Counted from the first letter of the stretch, positions 51,837 through 63,015 are shown. The stretch: 64,000 nucleotides of DNA from Hormiphora californensis (GCA_020137815.1 CM035355.1:3268847-3332846); one strand, 5' to 3'. Notes: generated by a model not told the origin, from the letters alone. A program made the numbers and translations.

Positions 51837-54800
51837 TTCTCTTTCCCTTTCCCTCTATTTCCGTAACCCGGGCCGGGCAAAGGTGTAAGTTTGACAATAA
51901 AAGTGGTCACCTTTCCAGCCAACTAATTTCTGTTAGTTTTTGGCATAATTTAGGTCTATTTTTGGTATTTTCTGATGTGAAATTCGATGTAAGACATGTC
52001 TGGACGTAGTAGAACTTGTAAAGACCGTCAGAAATCGCTAAAATACGAAAATTTCGATTTTGACGTCATTTTGACGTCATAGTGTGACGTCACGACGTTA
52101 TAACGTCTTGCTAGTGAACAATTATTATCAGGCTCATCTAGATAAAGATGCTGACCAAGTTTGAGATCGATTGGACAAGATTTGAGGTCGCTATGGCGAA
52201 AAACGCACTATCGTCATAACTATTTTCATACAGTCTTAAAACTTCAGACGCGATTTATGACCCTTGGAAATAGAGTTTCACAAATTCGCCATATAGTTTC
52301 TGAAAGTTTAGACGATTATCTTTCATAAGTGTGGTCTCCATTTTTCAATCAGAAGCCGTCTTCAGGGTGTAAATTGAGCTCAAAGAAATTTGGTCGATTT
52401 GAAAAATATCTTAACTTTATGACAGTTTTTAAGGACGTTCTGGTAAGACATAGAACATGAAAACCGTCCAATAACACAATTCAAACGATTATCTTTCGAA
52501 TGCAACAAACGAGAAGTGTCTATCTCTTGTAGTTTTTCCAGAAAATTGTCTGCAAATTGTGTAAAAAAGCGTCTATATGTATGTATGTACATATATATAT
52601 ATATATATATATAGACACGGACATTTATTGCTTTTTTCACCATGTCATAACTCTAAAACTAAAAGAGATAGAGACTTGCCCTTTTAAACTCCAGTAGATC
52701 TAGTCTACGTGACACTGTATACCAAATTTCAGACCGATCGGTGCAGTGGGGGCCTCGCTATGGGCGTCGCAAAATGCCATTTTTGGCTAAAAACTGAAAA
52801 AACTTATTACTGCTCTCTGGCACGCGCGGTTGGGGGGAGGTGGTGGTCACCTTTGCGCTTGCCAGCGCAGTGATATTCAATATATTATATTGAATAAATA
52901 ATATATTGAGGGGGAGTTCTACACCACAATCAGGATAATTAGTTCACTAATTATGTAACTAATTAATTAGTCTTGTAGTCAATTAGTATTGTCCCTACCT
53001 GCAGGATCCTTGCCGTATCCCCTCTCATACAGCTGTACCATATCCTCATTGTACATGTTTGCCAGACGGACAACGTGAGTCCTCAACTGTTCCACCGCAC
53101 CTAGTTGGGGAGAATGGAACTATGATAATGGAACACCTAGTTGGGGAGAATTGAACCATGATAATGTAACACAGTTGGATACAGTTCTAATTGTACCAGA
53201 TTATTGTTCAAGCTGGCACCAATTACATTGTGCTGGCGCCACCACTTACCTTACCTTGTTCGACCCTCTAGGTTTGAACAAAACAACACTTACCAGCTCT
53301 AAAGGTGTCACTACACCACTTACCAGCTCGGAAGGTGTCACTGCACCACTTACCAGCTCTAAAGGTGTCACTGCACCACTTACCAGCTCTAAAGGTGTCA
53401 CTGCACCACTTACCAGCTCGGAAGGTGTCACCGCCAACAACTAGCACCCTATATCCATTATCCAACAACCAGAAGCACACCTTTGCCAGATTAGTGCTCT
53501 TCCCCACACCATTTACCCCACAGAATGTGATCACATAGGGCTTTCCCCGGGCTTTAGCGTCCACTACATCGCGGAGCACGTTTCACACGACGTTTAGGAG
53601 AGAGGATCTGAACAATTGGGGAATGTATAGTATTGGGGGGGGGGGGTATAATAGGGGGTATGTAGTAGAGGGAATGTATAACGGGGGGGGGGGGGGGTGT
53701 CGCAAGATTGGAAGAAGCAGGATGTTTGGCGGGCAGCCAGATATACAGAAAGAACAACATCCTCCTGTGGCTGTTTATATATCTTTTCAGAAGTCTAGTC
53801 ATAGAACTGACTTGTTATATTCCAATCCAACAAAACGGTGAAAGAGGATCTGATCTAACGACTAGCAAGGCAAAGAACATACGCACACACACACACACCA
53901 TAAAACACATACTCATGCTGTTACCTTGGTGAGTGTCTCGCTAAGGGCGTTCTTCACAGTTGAGCTGAGACCAGTAAAGGAGCTATAACTCTTTCCAACT
54001 AGAGTACTTTCCAGACTATCACATAACTGATATGATATCTCTGCAGCTACGTTCTTAGAAGTCAGGTGTTCTTTCAGCTTGTCCAGAACTGAATGGAGAA
54101 GTGATCATTATGGAATATGGAATGATAAATCGAGAAATTCCCAGTTCCCTAATTGCACACAACTCTATTAAACCCGATAGAAAGAGTCAAAAGTAAGCAA
54201 TTAGTGTCAACAATGACCCAACCCCTAAAATCTAACCACAACCCCCGCTAAAAGTTACCAGGTTGGAGTTGTTCAGAGGTGATGGTTTGCTGAGTTGATA
54301 GGTTGATGTTCTTGAGGAAGGAGAACATGCCACCACCACTGCTACTGGTCTTACTGTTATCTGTCACCTAGGGACGGGGGTTGTGGGTTGTTATCTGTCA
54401 CCTAGAGACGGGGGTTGGGGGTTGTTATCTATCACCTAGGGACGGGGGTTTGGGTTGTTATCTGTCACCTAGGGACGGGGGTTGTGGGTTGTTATCTGTC
54501 ACCTAGAGACGGGGGTTTGCGTTGGTATCTGTCACCTAGAGACGGGGGTTGTGGGTTGTTATCTGTCACCTAGAGACAGGGGGTTTGGGTTGTTATCTGT
54601 CACCTAGGGAGACGTAATTTGTGAATTTGGGGTCAGTAACGAAATTAACTAGTGCTCAGGAAGGGTTAGCTACGCTGCCAAATACGGGGCCACTAAGAAA
54701 TTAAAATCCCATTCCCCAAGAAATGTTTTACCACATCATCATCATCATCGTCATCCCCAAATCCAGCAAGTTCACCGGACATTGTTCCCTTTAGGTAACT

Positions 54801-57800
54801 CTCATCCTTCAGATTCATATTAGTCGCCTCCACAGGTGCAGACCTATCCAGACCCTCGGTAGATGTTCCACCCATTTCCCACTCTCGAGCTGCTTTTCCT
54901 TTCTTTCCCTTTTTCCCTTTTTCTTTCGGTTCTGCTTCCACCGCTGCAGCTGTAGTTGCAGCACCCTTCTTTCCATTCTTCTTTGCTGTGTGAAAAGTTG
55001 GTTGTTAGTTAGATTACAAAATATAGAAAACGAGATTTGTTTTTCAATTATTTTAAGCTCCGGGTAACACTGTCGAGCATTGCCAAGTTAGACTGTTATT
55101 TGCGCGCCCCGAGTTAGAACAAAACAAAACAAGTCGAGCACTTTATCAAGTATCTCTTCACATTTCACAGATCAAGTAAACATATTACTAGAATATTTCC
55201 TCATTTTAATGATCACTCCCCCTTTCTAACCTGCCATTTTCTTCCTCAAATTCTCTCTTGCCAACTCAATATCACTCTGCTTCTTCTCTTGTTCTTGTTT
55301 TTCAGCGGCAGCTAACCCCGTTGTTCCCATGACGGCTGTAGCAAGTCGAGCTGCTGTACTAGCCACACTTTTATCCTTGTGAGATAAAGAGGAGGGACAT
55401 TATTTATAGGTGACCTCTAATGAATTAGAGATTGAAGGGAGTGGGGGCTATCCACAGTGTGGTCTATGGTGCTCCAAATGGCTCATGTTGAATTTCTGTG
55501 TTAAATTATAAAAAGCGAACTAAAAGTGAAAAAAGTGAAGTGAAAACAAAGTGAAGTGAAAAAAAGTGAAGTGAAAACAAAGTGAAGTGAAAAAAAAGTG
55601 AAGTGAAAAAAAAGTGAAGTGAAAACAAAGTGAAGTGAAAAAAAAGTGAAGTGTAAAAAAAGTGAAGTGAAAAAAAAGTGAAGTGAAAAAAAAGTGAAGT
55701 GAAAAAAAAAGTGAAGTGAAAACAAAGTGAAGTGAAAGCAAAGTGAAGTGAAAAAAAAGTGAAGTGAAAAAAAAGTGAAGTGAAAAAAAGTGAAGTGAAA
55801 AAAAAGTGAAGTGAAAAAAAAGTGAAGTGAAAAATGTTTGATTTGACCTCTTGGTGAGTCACGTGCTCTAAATGGCTCAGGTGGCTCAGGTAGGATAGAC
55901 GCTTTTTATAAACCATATTGAGGCCAAACGAAAAGAGATCGAGACTTCTAGTTTTCACTAGCTGGTAGATCTACTAGATGTGTGTGCATTAGTTGGGGTG
56001 AACTTTACCATCATCTCCAGAAACGTCCTACAGAACGTCTTAAAGTTGTCATTTTTGATACAATGACCAAACTTCTTTGAGCTCAATTTAAACCTTTAAA
56101 ATGGATTCTAATCGAAAAATCAAGACTATATCATGGAAAGAGAATTGTCTGAACTTTCAGATACTATATTGCAAATTTTCAGAACCCGAGTTCTAAGGGT
56201 CGTAAATCGCGTCGAAAGTGTTATGACTATGTTAATATAGATATGACGATATGGCTTTTTTCGCCATAGCGGGTCCAAATCTCAACAAATCCATCTCAAA
56301 CTTAATCAATATCTTCGACTTGATATTCCGGATGATATTACGTCATCAGAATATAAAATTTTCGCTTCATTTTGACGTCATAACGTGACGTCACGACGTT
56401 ATGACGTCATACTGATGACGTAATATCATCCGGAATATCAAGTCGAAGATATTGATTAAGTTTGAGATGGATTTGTTGAGATTTGGACCCGCTATGGCGA
56501 AAAAAGCCATATCGTCATATCTATATTAACATAGTCATAACACTTTCGACGCGATTTACGACCCTTAGAACTCGGGTTCTGAAAATTTGCAATATAGTAT
56601 CTGAAAGTTCAGACAATTCTCTTTCCATGATATAGTCTTGATTTTTCGATTAGAATCCATTTTAAAGGTTTAAATTGAGCTCAAAGAAGTTTGGTCATTG
56701 TATCAAAAATGACAACTTTAAGACGTTCTGTAGGACGTTTCTGGAGATGATGGTAAAGTTCACCCCAACTAATGCACACACATCTAGTAGATCTACCAGC
56801 TAGTGAAAACTAGAAGTCTCGATCTCTTTTCGTTTGGCCTCAATATGGTTTATAAAAAGCGTCTATCCTACCTGAGCCACCTGAGCCATTTAGAGCACGT
56901 GACTCACCAAGAGGTCAAATCAAACATTTTTCACTTCACTTTTTTTTCACTTCACTTTTTTTTCACTTCACTTTTTTTCACTTCACTTTTTTTTCACTTC
57001 ACTTTTTTTTCACTTCACTTTGCTTTCACTTCACTTTGTTTTCACTTCACTTTTTTTTTCACTTCACTTTTTTTCACTTCACTTTTTTTTCACTTCACTT
57101 TTTTTACACTTCACTTTTTTTTCACTTCACTTTGTTTTCACTTCACTTTTTTTTCACTTCACTTTTTTTTCACTTCACTTTGTTTTCACTTCACTTTTTT
57201 TCACTTCACTTTGTTTTCACTTCACTTTTTTTTCACTTTTAGTTCGCTTTTTATAATTTAACACAGAAATTCAACATGAGCCATTTGGAGCACCATAGTG
57301 GTCCCACACGCAGGAAGGTGGTATTACAATCACCAACACACTAAACAGAGGAACACTGAACTTTCAGCATCCAAAAGAGGAGCTGCTAGTTCTAACATGC
57401 GTACCTGCTCAAATAGTGCCTTATTCGCCACTGCTGTCTTCTCAAACTTCTTGGACTCAGTGAACTGCTTCATTACACGTGGCGCCTTCTTTGCCACTCT
57501 GTGCTCGTTCTCAATGTTGCTTAGGATGGACGCGAACTCTGAAAAAAGACAATTTTAGAAGATCAGAATTCAGAGAGAATATATTATACATCCGATGCCG
57601 AGAAAGGAACAGAGCTGTATAAGAATGTGACAAAAATAGTGGTGTTTGTGCCATCTGTTACCAGTGTTAAAATCACATCCATTAATCCAGAGTGATCCAT
57701 CTCTCAACTCGTTCTTGTACCGGTCCCTAAACTCCAGGTGAATACTATCCAACAACTTATCTGAAATATGGGCTAGTTAGAGATTCCAGACGAAGAAAAA

Positions 57801-58753
57801 CACTGAACAAAATCGTTAATTTGTGAATTGTAGAATTAAAGATATTAATATTATTATTCTAGTGTGTCTACTGTAGGGATATAATACTAATTTGACAAAC
57901 CAAGGTATGAGAGTTGCAGCATCTTTTGAACAACAACAGCAAAAACCAGCTCAAACTCGTTATCAAGTTTTAGTTGAATTGACAGGTTCTTATAGTTGTG
58001 TACTGCACTGGAGCTACCCTGCAGGTAGAAAGAGAGAGGGTGGGTAGTTAGAGCCTTTCTAGACGAGACAAAATCTCGTATGAGGCAGTTATAACTGGCA
58101 GTTATAACTGCCTCCTATAGTAGGTAGATACTCGTTTAGAACGATATTTCTACTCTAACCGCCGGTTAGAGTTTGAACCATTACCGGCTACTATAACTGG
58201 CAGTTATAACTGCCTCCTATAGTAGGTAGATACTCGTCTAGAAAGAAAAAGGGCCTTCGTATGAGGCAGTTATAACTGCTATTGCACGTGATCACTGTCA
58301 TGTGTGAACAAAATATGATACGGGGACGTTGTGGAAACCTTACACTCACACGATGACATGCATTAGCAGTAATACCTGCCTCATACGGCCTTTCTAGACG
58401 ATGATCGTATGAGGCAATTATAGTAGCCGGTAAGAGTAGCCAGTTACTCGTTTAGAATGGTTTTACCTACCTACTATAGGAGGCAGTTATAACTGCCTCC
58501 TATAGGAGATTTTGTCTCGTTTAGAACAGCTCTTAGTTTCAACAGAACAACACGATGGATAGTTTCACACAACAAGTTCATTACGTTAATTAGAAATCAA
58601 TTAATCAGTTAGTTATTAACTAATTACCTCGACCAAGATGCCCTTGACTGCCTCATTAACAGCGGATGTAGAGGTGAGCACCTGGGTACACGCCCCCTGG
58701 AAGTAGAAGAGGACGATACCTCCCTTGGTAAAGATGGAGAATAACTCTAACAT
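50793..58753 (-). CDS. SRPRA: Signal recognition particle receptor subunit alpha, 13 exons, ~622 aa
   Basis: Exons: 58753-58628, 58018-57901, 57760-57662, 57538-57405, 55375-55231, 54985-54732, 54367-54259, 54088-53925, 53607-53414, 53100-52999, 51603-51425, 51182-51063, 50918-50793 (TAA). The product docks ribosome-SRP complexes at the ER membrane and is an SRP GTPase. [20 protein letters not shown] is the SRX domain that binds SRPRB. A Lys-rich [20 protein letters not shown] linker follows, then the N domain ([18 protein letters not shown]). The G domain has GVNGVGKST (G1), DTFRAG (G2), DTAGRMQDN (G3), LTKFD (G4) and GTGQ (closing loop). Human SRPRA is 638 aa. All phases agree except one: exon 9 has a single extra base between ILSPKRRV and VLRDVVDA (53579-53590), either an assembly indel or a real frameshift. 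Tandem repeats duplicate the start region and the splice sites of exons 7, 9 and 10. Intron 4 holds a 1.8-kb foldback. Confidence 0.95.
51636..51945. mobile_element. Foldback MITE with internal (CT)n, SRPRA intron 10
   Basis: Arms TGCCAAAAACTAACAGAAAT ..., ~75 bp, TA flanks at 51634-51635 and 51946-51947. Loop is (CT)n 51750-51845. Confidence 0.8.
52020..52800. repeat. Degenerate single arm related to the 55.5-57.3 kb foldback
   Basis: Shares in the same order GACGTCATAGTGTGACGTCA, CCAAGTTTGAGATCGATTGG, CGCTATGGCGAAAAA, GACGCGATTTATGACCCTT and AATTGAGCTCAAAGAAATTT with 56360-56690. The inverted partner is absent. Contains an (AT)n/(GTAT)n run at 52578-52612. In SRPRA intron 10. Confidence 0.7.
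53098..53169. repeat. 2 x 36-bp duplication including the SRPRA exon 10 acceptor
   Basis: CACCTAGTTGGGGAGAATGG repeats at 53098 and 53134. In transcript sense each ends CTCCCCAACTAG|GTG, so a decoy acceptor lies 36 nt upstream. Confidence 0.8.
53286..53435. repeat. 5 x 30-bp tandem repeat of the SRPRA exon 9 donor region
   Basis: Transcript-sense unit GTGACACCTTTAGAGCTG followed by GTAAGTGGTGCA. Five equivalent donors follow nt 53414, 53384, 53354, 53324 and 53294. The unit is a multiple of three and open in the SRPRA frame, so each further donor would add ten residues ([10 protein letters not shown]) right after the G2 loop. Confidence 0.9.
54358..54612. repeat. 8 x 33-34-bp tandem repeat of the SRPRA exon 7 acceptor region
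   Basis: Each unit in transcript sense reads CCCCCGTCCCTAG|GTGACAGATAACA, with pyrimidine tract, acceptor and exon start. The exon-proximal copy is taken as functional. Confidence 0.88.
55464..57298. mobile_element. 1.8-kb near-perfect foldback with minisatellite arms, SRPRA intron 4
   Basis: TIR starts CTATGGTGCTCCAAATGGCT; flanks are TGGT at 55460-55463 and 57299-57302, a possible 4-bp target duplication. Each arm (~910 bp) has ~20 units of AAGTGAAGTGAAAAA-type repeat (55525-55850 and mirrored 56930-57240), then a ~550-bp segment. The centre near 56380 is GACGTCA-rich. No transposase. The right end is ~100 bp from exon 4 (57405). Confidence 0.9.
58050..58533. mobile_element. TIR element with repeated GGCAGTTATAACTGCC motifs, SRPRA intron 1
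   Basis: Ends AGAGCCTTTCTAGACGAGAC / AGAGCTGTTCTAAACGAGAC in inverted orientation. The interior has at least five GAGGCAGTTATAACTG(CC) palindromes. Confidence 0.7.
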
Positions 58754-58840
58754 CCTAGTATAGTGAGGGGGGTTAGAAGAGGACGATACCTCCCTTGGTA
58801 AAGATGGAGAATAACTCTAACATCCTAGTATAGTGAGGGG
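58704..58840. repeat. 70-bp tandem duplication containing the SRPRA start codon
   Basis: Copies at 58704-58773 and 58774-58840. Both hold the ATG and first codons. The upstream ATG (58823) opens a 16-codon frame identical to the true N-terminus and then meets TAA, so it acts as an upstream ORF if transcribed. Confidence 0.9.
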
Positions 58841-58988
58841 GTTAGTAATTGCCTCTATCATGGGAAAAACTGGCAAAACTGGTTCATACAATACAAAATA
58901 TGATGTTCAATCTGCTATGACAACGTAAATAAAAGAGACATGAATAAAAAATAGAAAAGTTTTAAAAAAATATAAAAATGGATTTCCA

Positions 58989-60729
58989 TCACTCCAGTGT
59001 ATTCTTGACACTCTCACAAATATCACTAAAAGTGTCCTTGTCTAGTGCGGCGAGGGCCAGTATATCCCATACTTCCTGACTGGTAAGGGTATCATACGCT
59101 GTCCTATCGTGTAGTAGAATGTGGCCACTCAACTCACATACCGCAGGCCTAAACGGGGCTCCCTCCGGTAGTGACAACTGGAAGAAGTTGTGAGTAGCTG
59201 GACAAAGGGTGGTAACCATGGGGATTAGGGACACATAGGGTGGTAACCAATAACCATGGGGACTCAAAGATGGCAACTATGGGCTAGACGAAATAATAAA
59301 TATGTAAACACACATTTGATACATGTGTGTAACTACATCACATGCTAACAAACAACACAAACCCCTCAATTTACCTCATCTGAGGGCTGTACCGGCCACA
59401 ATGCCACCCTTATAACGGGTCTGGGAGTCGCATCACCATTGGAACAGGACAGAGGATCACCGTATGTTATCATTAGATTATGAGGGATATCTCGATCTTG
59501 TAGAATCCCAACAGATTTCATTACACTCTAGAGAGGGTGAGATCTTGATCAATAAGATATTATGATACTTGATCTGTGAAGAGAACTGGTGAAAGTGCTC
59601 GACAGCTTGAACAAATCGTTTCGATTAGTACATTTAGATGAGGATTACAAGATCTGCGGGTGAGATCTTGACAAATAGGGTTTACAAGATATGTAACATA
59701 CCTCAACAAGTATCTCACTGGACTCCTGCAACTCAAACACAAACCCAGGAACGGGGTACTCTGAGGTAAGAATGAAGCAGCATCCACTAAGATGTGTCAC
59801 AGTCGCACTTTCAATAGGCAAAGCCTCCTCTATTCTAGGGGGGGAGTCAGTGTTATAACTTTGAATTACTAGTGTCAAACCTCCTCAGGGAAAATATATC
59901 GAGGTGTATAATTGAGGTAAATAGAGGTTTTATTTCACATAAAAATGCTAAGTTTTGGGAAATTTGTTCGTCTGGTAGATCGAGGTAGTAAAAACGATCA
60001 GTAACTCACTGATATGCGTGGAGGTGAAGGTGGTTAATTGAAGCAAAAGCCCGTAAACTGTTGAACACAATCCGTGTATTCGGATCTTTTTTAGATACCA
60101 GGTAAGAAAGTCCCATCTCAACAGCCAAAGTAGTTAGTTTCTGAAAGACATAATTTTAATACTCTCCAAGATAACAATAATCTCCGCCACTTTTAAAGTT
60201 GTGGAGATTATTAATTATTCTTACTAAATTAGTACCAACCAAAGCTGTAGTAGTAGTGTGTCACTGACAAAAGCAAGAAGCTATTTACCTGACTATGGTT
60301 CTCCCCAACTTCAGGTAGAATTAATAAGTGGTATTCCGAGAGTGGACTGTCATTAACAGCCAGTATTGAGTTCGAACTATCCATTGTCACATTAACACAC
60401 TCAGTATCCTTGTTCAGAGCTACCCCGCACAACACTTCAGTTGATTTTATTTTGTTGAAGTTGAATAAATCTTCGTCAAAAGGTTGGCTGATTGATTTGA
60501 TTGGATGAGGTTTTCTTTTGTTACTGAATCTATTCGCGTTATAATCCAAACAGAACTGTTCCCTTCCAGGTAATATCCGAGTACATGGCTCCGAGATTTT
60601 GTATCGCAGAGCATCTTTGTCCCGTGCTTCCTCCCAGAAACCATCCACCAAACCTCCTAAGACTGTCCCTCCAATAGATACTGACTCGGCTGTTAGTCGC
60701 TGTGGTAGAATTAAACACGCTTTCTTCAT
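58989..60729 (-). CDS. GDPGP1: GDP-D-glucose phosphorylase 1, five exons, 348 aa
   Basis: Exons 60729-60289, 60140-60010, 59834-59702, 59527-59375, 59177-58989 join in phase (0, 2, 0, 0; 1047 nt, TGA). The enzyme phosphorolyses GDP-D-glucose to glucose-1-phosphate and GDP, and is a cytosolic HIT-related nucleotidyltransferase homologous to plant VTC2/VTC5. Diagnostic segments are TRILPGREQFCLDYN, the PHPIKSISQPFDEDLFNFNK block shared with VTC2, PLSEYHLLILPEV, VFNSLRAFASINHLHLHAYQ with the catalytic histidine triad, DRDIPHNLMITYGDP, and FRPAVCELSGHIL. Human GDPGP1 is ~385 aa. The start is the ATG at 60729 (MKKACLILP); an upstream in-frame ATG at 60753 would add eight residues, but a possible acceptor lies between them. 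Its stop is 235 bp from the SRPRA ATG, same strand. Confidence 0.92.
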
Positions 60730-60874
60730 GGTTCGAGTAGCTAAAATAAACACATTTCAAATGACGACTTTTCCGTTTCCCATACTATTATTATTATTAA
60801 ATCTATATAATTTACACAATTTAATTGTATAAATAAGCCCCTTTTTGTGGGCAAATACGGGTTACCGATAGATA

Positions 60875-61670
60875 TTAAAGTTCATTGAAGATACCTGCGA
60901 AGGACATATCCCTTGCAAGATATACACTGCAGTACGATTCTAACTGTTTTAGCTGCTTTGCCTTCTGGAGAAGGCTCAGCAGCATTTCCCTACTCTGTAG
61001 CTTCACAATCACTGGTCTCTCCCTTCCTCCCCGTTTCAAACCCACCCTTCTAGCTTCTATGGTCGGTTTCTCGCCTAGCTCAGCTAAAACATTTTCCACT
61101 TCACCCTTTAACACAGATTCAGTTTCATCCTCACATTCTGGTAGACCAAACACCATCAGATTTTTCGATCTGTCTGGGCCGGTATCTACTGGCTTGTGCG
61201 TAACCTTTTCCACGGCTTTCTGGATCTTTTTCGATGCAAACGCAGTCTTACAATTCTGTGTGACGACTGCAGAGAAAGTACGCAAATCTTTCTGTACCGT
61301 CTCGGTAACTCGATGCAGTTGCTCTCCCTGAAGCTCAATAACCTGCTCTTGTAACTTGACAGTTCTTCTCAAAAGATCATCACACTCCACTTTCAACTTC
61401 TCCTCCTGCTCCCGCAACTCGAGAGATTTTCTCAACAGTTCATCTCGCTCCTCTTTGAGTACCATCTCAGGGGATTTCTCGGCAAAGATAATAGATATGA
61501 CGCTCAAAGTGTTTTAGAACAATAAAGGTTGCGAAGCTCATTTCTTCAATCAGTTGCTGTAGCTCAAATTTCGTGTGTACAGAGCTGATTTTAACTGATG
61601 ACGGTATTTCAGCATCGTTGAAATCTGGACTGCTCCGTTTCCCATAACAAGTTACAAAATGATATCTCAA
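60875..61670 (-). pseudogene. LINE ORF1-type coiled-coil/RRM protein relic
   Basis: The 210-codon frame 61507-60875 has a coiled coil (ERDELLRKSLELREQEEKLK) and an RRM-like core (SKNLMVFGLPECEDETES ... RRVGLKRGGRERPVIVKLQS). The preceding frame 61670-61467 (VHTKFELQQLIEEMSFATFI) supplies the N-terminus but is shifted by one frame, so a frameshift separates them. The C-terminal PD+T.ER block of such proteins is cut short. No ORF2 follows, since GDPGP1 begins 146 bp downstream. Most likely a truncated LINE copy. Confidence 0.65.
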
Positions 61671-61995
61671 AATTCGTGATATCGCTACAGGCCCCTCAGA
61701 CGATGGGGTACGTTATACGTAAGGGGTGAGGGGTCTTGACCTTTCGGCGCAGTTTGGGATAAGGCAGCGCTTTTAAAAGTTCTTGTTAAGATCCCCAACT
61801 TCTTTGACATTCTATTTTTCGCTAAGTTTAATTCTGCGATATCTCGGTTTCCTGATCAGACTTCATTTCGAATAAGGAACCTTGAAACTTGAAACTTGAA
61901 ACTTGAAAAATAATTGAGGCTATCAAACAAATGACCACCTTTCAACTCAACTGTCCTTTCCTCGCTCATCACTTCTAAACTCAACAAATTTAATT

Positions 61996-63015
61996 TCAAT
62001 TCTCAGTGGTCCCTGGTGCTTCCACCACCTCCTTCCCTCGAATGAAGTAATGTTTTCCAGGAGACCTTTGCACCATTTTCTTCAGTCGATCAACAAGCTG
62101 TCTTCTCTCATTTCGTTCCTCCAAAGTCCTGTCAGGCGAAATGAAGACCTTATCGAACTTGCCGGTCCTTTTTAGTCGGGATTTTTTCGACAGGATCGAC
62201 ATCTGAGCGTCTCTGCTCTTCAGTACGACTTTCACTGGCCTGACAGTTAAAGACTGCCTTCCCAAGCGCTCCACTGATTTCACGTTCTGAGTCTCTCCTA
62301 GCTCAACAAGAAGAGACTCTACTTGAGTTTCAAGCTCCACACTACTATTTATTGACTCTTCCAGGCCATGGATGATGATGTTACACCCACGGTCCTCAGA
62401 GGCTGCCACAATCGCTGATTGAATTTTCTTTGGCGCCAGCGCCGAGGCACATTCTTCCTTCAAAACGGAGGAGAAGCTCTTCAGTTCTTGCTGTGCCGTT
62501 GACTGCACAGCTGTAATCTCAACCTCCCTCTTTTCAAGCAACTGCCTCTGGATATTGAGTAGTTCCTCTTGCGCCGCTACTAGGTCTCGTTGAGCTTTAA
62601 TTAACTCCTTTCCATGTTGTCTGAGCTCCTTTTCGCACTCTCTCACCATCATACTTTCAGAACCCTTGTCACGCAACTTTTCAATTAGTGGAAATGTCTG
62701 TTCAAGAAAAATACCACATGCCCTCTTAGTAAAATCTAAAAGCTTCTTCTTCGACAGCGTATTAAGCTTGCTCGCAGACGGAACCTCTAAATCATCCCAG
62801 GTAGACCTTGGTGGAGGACCAGTTCCATATCTCACTGCCTCTGGGTTACTGTATCCAAACCCTGAACAATCCGACAACAAGTCTTTTACCCAATATACTG
62901 TATCACTTTGGCAGTCGTTAACATTCCTCCTATCAATATCAGTAGCCGGTTTCCCAGGATGAGCTACCAGGTAAATCCGAGGAGTTGCTTCTTCTTCATT
63001 ATCCGTATTTACCAT
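61996..63015 (-). CDS. LINE ORF1-type protein with coiled coil and RRM, 339 aa
   Basis: Intact single-exon frame. Residues ~100-190 are coiled coil (EKELRQHGKELIKAQRDLVA ... LLEKREVEITAVQ). Residues ~220-320 form the ORF1 RRM-like and C-terminal domains: CNIIIHGLEESINSS, VERLGRQSLTVRPVKVVLKS, KVFISPDRTLEERNERRQLV. These are hallmarks of RNA-binding ORF1 proteins of LINEs. A 42-bp leader (63062-63103) is identical to the 5' region of the 4.2-9.0 kb LINE although that element has a different ORF1. No ORF2 follows in the window. Could be a solo relic or an exapted gene. Confidence 0.7.
   Translation of the reverse strand: MVNTDNEEEATPRIYLVAHPGKPATDIDRRNVNDCQSDTVYWVKDLLSDCSGFGYSNPEAVRYGTGPPPRSTWDDLEVPSASKLNTLSKKKLLDFTKRACGIFLEQTFPLIEKLRDKGSESMMVRECEKELRQHGKELIKAQRDLVAAQEELLNIQRQLLEKREVEITAVQSTAQQELKSFSSVLKEECASALAPKKIQSAIVAASEDRGCNIIIHGLEESINSSVELETQVESLLVELGETQNVKSVERLGRQSLTVRPVKVVLKSRDAQMSILSKKSRLKRTGKFDKVFISPDRTLEERNERRQLVDRLKKMVQRSPGKHYFIRGKEVVEAPGTTEN

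Noticed and set aside
53286-53435. Repeat protein ([10 protein letters not shown])n
   Set aside because: Each unit contains a consensus splice donor and the first unit is the SRPRA exon end; treated as a repeated splice site instead.
55501-57261. 150-aa FSLHF-repeat frames in both halves of the foldback
   Set aside because: Product of the AAGTGAAGTGAAAA minisatellite; mirrored on both strands, no start context.
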